The notes under the pieces were generated by a model. That model did not search any database. It was not told the DNA's origin and worked only from the letters and a program-made list of their open reading frames with translations. Made by a program: the position numbers and the translations under genes. This document shows, piece after piece, positions 5,418-10,949 of a DNA stretch of 12,481 nt. This stretch comes from Acidobacteria bacterium 37-71-11. Its GTDB lineage: Bacteria > Acidobacteriota > Thermoanaerobaculia > Thermoanaerobaculales > Thermoanaerobaculaceae. The stretch lies in contig NCBR01000090.1 of NCBI GenBank assembly GCA_002279285.1, positions 1-12,481 on the forward strand, given 5' to 3'. Numbering within the stretch: the first letter of the stretch is position 1; each line of letters opens with the position of its first letter.

Positions 5418-5861
5418 TTACTTGGGGGCTTCGCCCGCGGTGGCCGTCGGGTTGATGTCGTCGAGCACGATGCCGAGGTTCTTGGCCCCGTGGTCGTTGC
5501 ACATATCCATGAAGCGGGCCACCTTGTCGTAGGAGAGGTTGCCGTCGGCCGCGAAGAAGACGACCTTGTTCTCGCGGCCCTTGGTGATCTCCTCGAGCTT
5601 GTTGAGGAAGTCCCTCTCGGTGTACTGCTCCTTGTTGATGAACATTCCGCCGTCCTCGCTGAGGCGGACGACGATCTGGTCGAGGTTGGTCGGGGGCGGA
5701 GTGTTCGTCACCTGCTTGGGTGGGACCTTGGTCTCGTACCCGCGCTGGAGCAACGGCGTGACGACCATGAAGATGATGAGGAGCACCAGCACCACGTCCA
5801 CGAGGGGAGTGATGTTGATGTCACTCTTCATGTCCCCCATCTTGCCGCCGGTCATTGCCAT
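5418..5861 (-). CDS. exbD: ExbD/TolR-family biopolymer transport protein, second copy in operon
   Basis: A protein of 147 residues with a short cytoplasmic N-terminus, one membrane segment and a periplasmic domain. The segment DINITPLVDVVLVLLIIFMV carries the conserved membrane aspartate (Asp22) that takes part in proton translocation in ExbD/TolR proteins. The periplasmic part (about 45-147) includes the typical VVRLSEDGGMFINKEQYTE strand-turn and LSYDKVARFMDMCNDHGAKN helix. It works with ExbB to energise TonB. AAGGAGA lies about 7 nt upstream of the ATG. It follows the other exbD by 40 nt and ends the operon. The two ExbD proteins are clearly distinct paralogues, which suggests a mixed dimer or distinct functions. 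Confidence 0.93.
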   Translation of the reverse strand: MAMTGGKMGDMKSDINITPLVDVVLVLLIIFMVVTPLLQRGYETKVPPKQVTNTPPPTNLDQIVVRLSEDGGMFINKEQYTERDFLNKLEEITKGRENKVVFFAADGNLSYDKVARFMDMCNDHGAKNLGIVLDDINPTATAGEAPK

Positions 5862-5901
5862 GGTGTTTCTCCTTCAGCCGAAAGCGGGCTCGCCGCGAGC
5901 G

Positions 5902-6351
5902 TCAGCTCGCCCCTTTCTTCGTTGTGATGAGGCCGACCTTGCTGAAGCCGGCGTCGTTGAGGGCCTTCATCACCTCACGGACGTCCTTGTACTTGAGTCG
6001 GCGGTCCGCCTTGATGACGACCTCCTTCTGGGGGTCGGCCTTCAACATTTCGTCCATTCGCTTGATCAGCTCGGCTCGAGTCGGGATCCAGTCCTGGCCG
6101 ATGAACATCTTGCCGTCCTCCTGGACCGCCACCTTGACCTGTTTGGAGACCTCGGGATACTTGTCGGGGTTGTTGGTCTCGGGCAGCAGCACAGGCACGC
6201 CGGACTGCAACAGCGGTGTGACCACCATGAAGATGATCAGCAGCACCAGGCAGACGTCGACCAGAGGCGTGACGTTGATGTCGGACTTCACGTCACCCGA
6301 ACCGATCACGGCCGGCTTGATGTGGTCAGCGTGCCGCCGAGCCGATTGCAT
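5902..6351 (-). CDS. exbD: ExbD/TolR-family biopolymer transport protein, first copy in operon
   Basis: A protein of 149 residues. After an N-terminal tail, DINVTPLVDVCLVLLIIFMV contains the conserved membrane aspartate (Asp32); the periplasmic domain follows, with VAVQEDGKMFIGQDWIPT and LKYKDVREVMKALNDAGF. The start at 6351 is chosen because GGAGGA precedes it by about 6 nt and the frame further upstream lies inside exbB without homology. The gene overlaps the exbB end by 26 nt, implying coupled translation. The role is a proton-channel component of the TonB energising complex in the inner membrane. Confidence 0.93.
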   Translation of the reverse strand: MQSARRHADHIKPAVIGSGDVKSDINVTPLVDVCLVLLIIFMVVTPLLQSGVPVLLPETNNPDKYPEVSKQVKVAVQEDGKMFIGQDWIPTRAELIKRMDEMLKADPQKEVVIKADRRLKYKDVREVMKALNDAGFSKVGLITTKKGAS

Positions 6352-7024
6352 CGCTTCCTCCGTGCTTCTTGATGAAGAAGTCGACCAGCTCCGAAGAGGA
6401 GTTCGCCATCTCGACCTGGAAGCGCTCAACCTGGTTCAGGAAGTAGTTGTACAGCCACACGGCCGGGATGGCGACGAACAGGCCCATCGCGGTGGTGACG
6501 AGGGCCTCGGCGATGCCGGCGGAAACCGCGCCCAAGCCGCCCGAACCGGTGATAGCCATGCCGCGGAACGCGTTGATGATGCCGACGACGGTCCCGAACA
6601 GGCCGATGAACGGCGCGGTGGCGCCGATCGTGGCGAGGCCGCCGAGGCCGCGCTTGAGGTCGGCGGTGGTCATCAAAGTGGCGCGCTCGATTGCGCGGCG
6701 GGCCGCCTCGATGACATCGTAGCCGGTCAGCGGGCTGTTCTGTTCCTCGACCATGAACTCCAGCAGGCCGGCCGCGACGACCTTGGCCAGGTGGCTGTTC
6801 TTGAACTTCTTCGAGGCCGCGATCGCCTCCTGCGGGCGGTTCTGCTTGAGGTACTGGGTGGTCAACAGGGCGAACTGCAGCGATTGCTGTTTCGCCGTGC
6901 GGTAGCGCCAGTAACGCTCACCGGAAAGGGTCAGCGAGTAGATCGACAGGATCGCCAAGAGGAACACAACGGCCTTGGCAATGAAGCCCATCGACGTCCA
7001 CAGTCCTACGAGTCCAAATTCCAT
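6326..7024 (-). CDS. exbB: ExbB/TolQ/MotA-family proton channel protein
   Basis: A protein of 232 residues with the three-helix ExbB layout. TM1 is at about 12-32 (MGFIAKAVVFLLAILSIYSL). A cytoplasmic region follows. TM2 and TM3 are at about 128-152 and 165-195, in GATAPFIGLFGTVVGIINAF and SAGIAEALVTTAMGLFVAIP. The conserved small and Thr residues lining the channel (GTVVG, LVTTAMG) are present. ExbB pentamers hold an ExbD dimer and convert proton flow into movement of TonB. A strong AGGAGGA sits about 7 nt before the ATG. The gene lies 45 nt after tonB and overlaps the first exbD. Confidence 0.95.
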   Translation of the reverse strand: MEFGLVGLWTSMGFIAKAVVFLLAILSIYSLTLSGERYWRYRTAKQQSLQFALLTTQYLKQNRPQEAIAASKKFKNSHLAKVVAAGLLEFMVEEQNSPLTGYDVIEAARRAIERATLMTTADLKRGLGGLATIGATAPFIGLFGTVVGIINAFRGMAITGSGGLGAVSAGIAEALVTTAMGLFVAIPAVWLYNYFLNQVERFQVEMANSSSELVDFFIKKHGGSDAIGSAAR

Positions 7025-7069
7025 TACACTTTCCTCCTATCTCTCTCTAGGCTCTCAAGGCCTGATCGC

Positions 7070-7798
7070 CTATTGCAGGGTGAAATTTACCGTCACGGTC
7101 AGGTACACGCTCACGGGCCTGCCGTTGAGCGTGGCCGGCTTGTACTTCCACTTCTGGATTGCGGCCGTCGCGGCTTCGGAGACGCCCATCGGGAGGCCGC
7201 GCAGCACGCGGGCATCGGTCACGTTGCCCTGCTTGTCGATGATCGCCTCGACGATCACGACCCCCTGGACGCGCGCCTTGCGGGCGATCTCGGGGTAGAC
7301 AGGCTGGATGCGGGTCACCAGCTCTGGCGGTACGACCTCGCCGCCGATACGGATCGGAGGCTCGTCCACCGCGCCGCCCGGAACCCCGCCGACGACGCCG
7401 CCGACGACGCCACCCGGGATGCCGCCGGCCACGCCGCCCTCGACGCCGCCCTCGACGCCGCCCTCGACGCCCTCACCGCTGTCGCCGGAGGACTTCTCCG
7501 GGATCTTGTCTGGAATGGCGACCGGCTGGACGACCTGGGTCACCGGCGCGGCCTGGATCACCGGCTTCGGTATCGCGGCGGCCGGCTTGGGCGGTGGCGG
7601 TGGCGGCGGTGGTGGCGGCGGGGCCTGGTAGAAACTCACCTGGATCGGCGGGTCAGGGACCTCGGGAACCGACCACATCTGGGCGACGACGTACCCGCCC
7701 AGGACGACGACGTGAAGGAGCAGCGCGATCGGCAGGACGGCCAGGAGCGTCGTGTTCCGCTTCTGCTTCTTCGATGCGATTAGCGTGTTCTCAAACAT
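7070..7798 (-). CDS. tonB: TonB-family energy transducer with polyproline and Gly-rich repeat spacer
   Basis: A protein of 242 residues. A short cytoplasmic tail (MFENTLIASKKQKRN) leads into one membrane anchor (about 18-40). Then come a run of 11 prolines (60-70), a Pro/Val/Ile stretch, a Gly-rich tetrapeptide repeat (110-142, GGVE/GGVA/GGVV units) and the C-terminal TonB domain (about 150-242) with VTRIQPVYPEIARKARVQG, VVIVEAIIDKQGNV, and AAIQKWKYKPATLNGRPV. TonB links inner-membrane proton energy to outer-membrane TonB-dependent receptors. The ATG at 7798 follows GGGGGAG at a short distance and begins the MFE opening typical of this type; the frame is open further upstream but overlaps the lipoprotein gene. 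The gene starts 11 nt after the lipoprotein stop. No receptor gene is in the window. Confidence 0.93.
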   Translation of the reverse strand: MFENTLIASKKQKRNTTLLAVLPIALLLHVVVLGGYVVAQMWSVPEVPDPPIQVSFYQAPPPPPPPPPPPKPAAAIPKPVIQAAPVTQVVQPVAIPDKIPEKSSGDSGEGVEGGVEGGVEGGVAGGIPGGVVGGVVGGVPGGAVDEPPIRIGGEVVPPELVTRIQPVYPEIARKARVQGVVIVEAIIDKQGNVTDARVLRGLPMGVSEAATAAIQKWKYKPATLNGRPVSVYLTVTVNFTLQ

Positions 7799-7809
7799 AG
7801 CTCCCCCGC

Positions 7810-8628
7810 TTACGAGCTGGCCAGCGACGTGTGCTTCTTGAGCTTCTCGCGCAGCGCCAACGCCTTGGTACGCCACTCCTCGGCCTTGTCGAAGTACTGC
7901 TGCTTGGCGGCTTCAGTGGTCTGGAGCTTCGCCTTCTCGCGGTAGAGGAGGTTCGTGTAGATCATGGCGTCGAAGTATTCGGGCTGCATCTGCAGCGCCT
8001 TGTCGGCCGCCGTCAGGCCGAGGTCGATGAACTCGCCGCGTTGCTGCGGAGTGATGGACGCGTCACGGTAGGCCTTGTCCCAGCAGTAGACCGAAACGAG
8101 GTAGTACGGCTCCGCGTCGGCCTTGGGGATGTGGGCCACGATCCAGTCGTACGCTTCCTTGATCCGCTGGGTGCGCAGGTAGATCGTGACGATGAGCTTG
8201 TTGGCCTTGACGTCGCCGGGGTTCTTCCGGACCGCGTCCCTGAGGTAGTTCAGGACGTCGTCGTACTTATTGGCGTTCATGTACGTCGAGACCATGAAAT
8301 CCTGCGCCTTGGTGTCCTGCGGGAAGGCGGCAAGGTACTTCTTGAACGCGTCGATCGCGGTCGAGTAGTACTGCGTGTTCTCCGGAGTGTCGACGCCGGG
8401 GCGGTATAGGGTCATCGCGGAGAGCGCCACCGACCGCCACGCGAACTTCAAGCTCGGGTCGAGCGCCAGCCCCTTCTGGAACTGAATCAGGGCGTCCTGA
8501 AACTTCTCGTTCTTGTAGTAGGAGTTGCCCTTGTTCAGCTCCATCCGGGCCTGCAATTTGTCGCACCCGCTCAGGAGCACCCCTGCAACCAGGAGCAAAA
8601 AGATTGGGGGTACAGCGACTTTGCGCAT
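7810..8628 (-). CDS. TPR-repeat lipoprotein, first gene of the tonB operon
   Basis: A 272-residue protein with a lipoprotein signal peptide: basic MRK, hydrophobic 5-19, and lipobox LLSGC with Cys22 as the lipidation site. After it come tetratricopeptide-like helices, clearest at about 30-66 (KGNSYYKNEKFQDALIQFQK and a following ALDPS) and about 90-150 (AIDAFKKYLAAFPQD, YLRDAVRKNPGDVKANK), and a final charged helix (AEEWRTKALALREKLKK). TPRs act as protein-binding scaffolds. Position at the head of a TonB-ExbBD operon suggests a periplasmic accessory or assembly role, but no specific function can be given. GGAGGAA precedes the ATG by 8 nt. Confidence 0.88.
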   Translation of the reverse strand: MRKVAVPPIFLLLVAGVLLSGCDKLQARMELNKGNSYYKNEKFQDALIQFQKGLALDPSLKFAWRSVALSAMTLYRPGVDTPENTQYYSTAIDAFKKYLAAFPQDTKAQDFMVSTYMNANKYDDVLNYLRDAVRKNPGDVKANKLIVTIYLRTQRIKEAYDWIVAHIPKADAEPYYLVSVYCWDKAYRDASITPQQRGEFIDLGLTAADKALQMQPEYFDAMIYTNLLYREKAKLQTTEAAKQQYFDKAEEWRTKALALREKLKKHTSLASS

Positions 8629-8877
8629 AAGAAAGTTCCTCCAGCTGGCGCCAAGCGGATGTTTTGCTGAGAAAGGTTCAGGTCAAACCTGGAGAGTTGA
8701 CCCACACCCAACGGTCAGCTCGTTGGCGTCTCTTGTTCCCAACACGCACCCGGGTGGCTTGCCTCCCAGTTCGAGACTTCCGGTCCGTAGACCGGCGAGG
8801 GTGGAACCCGGTTTCTCGGGTTTCGTAGAGTGTAGGGCCCACGTGCGATCTCGGTTCCCAGCCCTCCTCCCGCGCGG
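8629..8877 (-). promoter_or_regulatory. Long structured 5' leader of the tonB operon
   Basis: If transcription begins about 7 nt after the -10 box, the mRNA has roughly 245 nt before the lipoprotein ATG. In the minus-strand sense it can form several small hairpins: AACCCG-agaaac-CGGGTT; CCGGTC-TACG-GACCGG, whose C(UACG)G loop is a very stable tetraloop type; CCAACG-agctgac-CGTTGG; and CAGGT-ttg-ACCTG near the ribosome binding site. I could not match it to a known riboswitch class, and no convincing short gene lies in it. Confidence 0.35.
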
Positions 8878-8882
8878 CCGAC

Positions 8883-8911
8883 AATATGAGACTGTGAGGT
8901 TGGGTTGTCAA
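8883..8911 (-). promoter_or_regulatory. Sigma70-type promoter of the TPR lipoprotein-tonB-exbBD operon
   Basis: On the minus strand a perfect TTGACA (8911-8906) is followed after 17 bp by CATATT (8888-8883), a four-of-six match to the -10 box. It faces the operon. The insertion sequence begins 13 bp upstream of the -35 box, so the core promoter survived the insertion but any sites further upstream were moved away. Confidence 0.65.
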
Positions 8912-8914
8912 GTG

Positions 8915-8924
8915 GTCCGCGCCC
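8915..8924. repeat. Target-site duplication, left copy
   Basis: GTCCGCGCCC, identical to 10786-10795 on the other side of the element. The base before it (G8914) also matches G10785, so an 11-bp duplication with a 15-bp terminal repeat is the alternative reading. Confidence 0.88.
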
Positions 8925-8940
8925 CTTGCCCACCCCCAGT
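8925..8940 (+). repeat. IS left terminal inverted repeat
   Basis: CTTGCCCACCCCCAGT is the exact reverse complement of 10770-10785. With one mismatch the match continues about three bases inward. Confidence 0.9.
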
Positions 8941-9127
8941 CTGTAGGTGGGCCGTGGCGGCGAGGGTTGGCAGGCGAGGTGCATGAGCATGGGTGAGGGG
9001 TAGGCGGGTGGTGCGGGGAAGCCTAGGCGTCGTGCACGAGACGGCGGCCGCCGGGCCGCGGGACGTTCTGCGGCCGTGCGTGGGTGGTGTGGTTGGGCTG
9101 CTGTCGAGCCAGCGTGGCGTGGAGCAC

Positions 9128-10360
9128 TCATGCTGCGATGAGGCAACGGGTCCTCGAGCGCGGCGGGCCACGCTCGAGGAGTGGGCGGCCGCGGGTGACG
9201 CCGTCGACCAGCCTGGCCAGCGCGGATCTGGCTCGGTCACGCCAGTGCGGCAGCGAGAGCACAAGGCAGGCGAGGGAGAGCACGCTCAACGTCCTTGTCG
9301 TGCCGTGGCGGGGTCGATGCCGAGGCGTTTCCAGCTCAGGCCGAGCGGCCTCGACATCGGCGGATGCACCGAGACATAGAGCGAGGGTATAGGCGAGGAA
9401 GAACGCCAGCAGCAGGCGGCCGGTTCGCTCGGCGATCTTCACTTTGAGCTGCAGCCCGCGCAGCCCAAGGTGTGTCTTTAAGTCCCGGAAGCCCTGCTCC
9501 ACCTGCATGCGCTCCCGGTACAGGGCGACCACGGTCTTCGTCGGCAGCACCGCCGCACTGTCCGGCGGCACCAGCAGAAACCACGGCTGTTGGAAGTGCG
9601 GGTCGTGGTACGCCACCACGTCCACTCGGACGCGCTGCTCCGCCTGATAGAGCACCCCGCGGTACCGGCAGGCGCATCCCGGCGCACACGCCAACTCGCC
9701 CAGCTTGAGCCGACGGCCCTGCCACTCCACCCGAGTGCCCGTGCGCCCGCGGATCACGAATAGCCGCCCGACCGTCTCCGAGTGGCGCAGCAACGAGGCC
9801 CGGCCGTACCCGCGATCACCGATGAACACGCCACGCACGCCGGCCGGCAACGCGGTCTCCACGTCGGCCAGAAAGATCTCCTCGAGCTGGTTCTGGCTGG
9901 CCACCGCGTGCTCCATCCAGGGGTACTCGAAGGTGTACGCCGCCAGCGGCAGGACCCGTCCCTCGAATGGGATCCCGGCCACCAGCGCTTCGGCCGAGCC
10001 TGCTTTGGTCTGATCAAACACCACCGGCCACAGGCCGCGGCCGCGTCGGCCGAAGATCATGCGAGCCAGACCCCCGCTCACCCCCTTGGGATCGAGCCGC
10101 CAGTTGGCCAGGAACCGGTGGAGCCGCTTTTCCCGCGCGTGCGCCGTCCCCGCCGTCGGCAGACAGCGCGACAGCGCCGCCAGCGAGAGCTTGCCCTGGC
10201 CGCTGCGACACCCTCCCAGCAACTGCACGAACCCCAGCGTCAGCAACACCAGATTCTTCTGCACACTGCGGCGGAGCGTGCCGAACAGTTGCCCCACCGC
10301 CGCATCAACACCCGCCGCGAGCGGATCCTCACGATCGCGAGCGTCGCGTGGACCGAGCAC
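9128..10360 (-). CDS. IS4-family DDE transposase (YREK signature)
   Basis: With the GTG at 10360 the protein has 410 residues. The RNase-H-like DDE core shows the first Asp in VVFDQTKAG (Asp116), the second in FIGDRGYGR (Asp182), and the third acid in YRERMQVEQGFRDLK (Glu288), which fits the IS4-family Y-(2)-R-(3)-E-(6)-K signature exactly. The N-terminal part (EKRLHRFLANWRLDPKGV) is the usual DNA-binding region. The frame is open upstream to 10492, but that part overlaps the DUF6788 gene and lacks family character, so the GTG start (32-nt overlap with DUF6788, suggesting coupled translation) is preferred though not certain. No frame break or stop interrupts it, so it may be functional. Confidence 0.92.
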   Translation of the reverse strand: MLGPRDARDREDPLAAGVDAAVGQLFGTLRRSVQKNLVLLTLGFVQLLGGCRSGQGKLSLAALSRCLPTAGTAHAREKRLHRFLANWRLDPKGVSGGLARMIFGRRGRGLWPVVFDQTKAGSAEALVAGIPFEGRVLPLAAYTFEYPWMEHAVASQNQLEEIFLADVETALPAGVRGVFIGDRGYGRASLLRHSETVGRLFVIRGRTGTRVEWQGRRLKLGELACAPGCACRYRGVLYQAEQRVRVDVVAYHDPHFQQPWFLLVPPDSAAVLPTKTVVALYRERMQVEQGFRDLKTHLGLRGLQLKVKIAERTGRLLLAFFLAYTLALCLGASADVEAARPELETPRHRPRHGTTRTLSVLSLACLVLSLPHWRDRARSALARLVDGVTRGRPLLERGPPRSRTRCLIAA

Positions 10361-10670
10361 CTTTGAGCACCCCGACCGCCCGCACACCGGCATCCGCAAC
10401 GAGGGCTTCCAGCTTGCGCCCATTCGCGACCGCCGCGCGTACCTGAGGGACCAACTCGTCAGGGATGTACAGACCGTACCGCTTGCCCTCACGCCGGACG
10501 TACAGCACGTAGCTTGCGTGCTTCTCCCCGGTCGCGCAGGCCTGGCAGTTCTTCCGGATGCATGGGCTGCGCCGCAGGCTCAGTGAGCCCAGCGCAACCG
10601 GCCACAGATCGTCGAGCTGGGCGATGAACCACGCTTTGAGTTCAACCAAGGGATCCGGGGCATTCGTCAC
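10329..10670 (-). CDS. DUF6788-like small protein encoded in the IS
   Basis: A protein of about 113 residues from the GTG at 10670 (a further GTG at 10745 would give 138). The sequence DLWPVALGSLSLRRSPCIRK, then a C-x2-C followed by GEKHASYVLYVRREGK, YIPDELVPQVRAAV and NGRKLEALV, fits the DUF6788 pattern: a GSL motif, cysteines and a His that could bind metal, then a conserved YIPxEL helix region. Such proteins are often found next to transposases; their function is unknown. Both genes lie inside the terminal repeats, so this is element cargo or an accessory gene. The start is uncertain because no clear ribosome binding site is visible. Confidence 0.7.
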   Translation of the reverse strand: MTNAPDPLVELKAWFIAQLDDLWPVALGSLSLRRSPCIRKNCQACATGEKHASYVLYVRREGKRYGLYIPDELVPQVRAAVANGRKLEALVADAGVRAVGVLKGARSTRRSRS

Positions 10671-10769
10671 GCTGTATATGTGCCATACCGCACACGTGCT
10701 TGTCAACCCCCCTGCTTCCACCTCTCCGCTGTCGTTCCTCTTCACCCCTCATCGCACGGGCTTCACCAA

Positions 10770-10785
10770 ACTGGGGGTGGGCAAG
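10770..10785 (-). repeat. IS right terminal inverted repeat
   Basis: ACTGGGGGTGGGCAAG, the reverse complement of the left terminal repeat. It is the end next to the DUF6788 gene. Confidence 0.9.
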
Positions 10786-10795
10786 GTCCGCGCCC
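10786..10795. repeat. Target-site duplication, right copy
   Basis: GTCCGCGCCC, matching the left copy base for base. Removing the element plus one copy would restore the original spacer between the tonB promoter and zwf. Confidence 0.88.
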
Positions 10796-10949
10796 GCTCC
10801 GTCCGCTCTTATGAAACGCTGTCGCAATGCGGCTTTCCGCTAAAGTGGTGTCGGTGGACAGAGGGGCGCATCCGACGCGGCGGGGACGCGGTGTGGGCGC
10901 ATCGGTTCGTGAGGTGACGCCGCCGGGCGGCACGAGAGAGGGAGAAGCC
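10796..10949 (+). promoter_or_regulatory. zwf upstream region, promoter not resolved
   Basis: This 154-bp stretch lies between the IS target duplication and the zwf ATG. TAAAGT at 10841-10846 is a weak -10 candidate without a convincing -35. GAGGGAG at about 10937-10944 is a good ribosome binding site for the ATG at 10950. Confidence 0.3.

Larger units (their letters stand above)
8925..10785 (-). mobile_element. Complete IS4-family insertion sequence, 1861 bp
   Basis: The element is bounded by a perfect 16-bp inverted repeat (8925-8940 and 10770-10785) and flanked by a 10-bp direct repeat GTCCGCGCCC (8915-8924 and 10786-10795), the target duplication left by transposition. The 10-bp size agrees with IS4-family habits. 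It holds two genes on the minus strand, a DUF6788 protein and a YREK transposase. About 187 bp between the left repeat and the transposase stop appear non-coding. Intact ends, intact target duplication and an unbroken transposase frame suggest a recent, possibly active copy. It lies in the spacer between the divergently oriented tonB operon and zwf. Confidence 0.9.

Noticed and set aside
7370..7480. Short tandem repeats as a possible CRISPR or intergenic repeat array
   Set aside because: The repeats are in frame inside tonB, encode GGVx units and have no spacers.
8629..8882. Known riboswitch (TPP, cobalamin or cyclic-di-GMP) in the tonB leader
   Set aside because: Short stretches such as GGCAAGCCACC recall parts of known motifs, but none of the complete conserved cores could be traced.
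8678..8911. Small open frame of 77 codons between the tonB promoter and the lipoprotein gene
   Set aside because: It runs through the -35 and -10 boxes of the promoter, has no ribosome binding site and has no family character.
10668..10706. Promoter for the IS genes from the TTGACA at 10706-10701
   Set aside because: The -35 match is perfect, but the nearest A+T-rich -10 candidates (CATATA, TATACA) are 20-22 bp away, outside the usual spacing.
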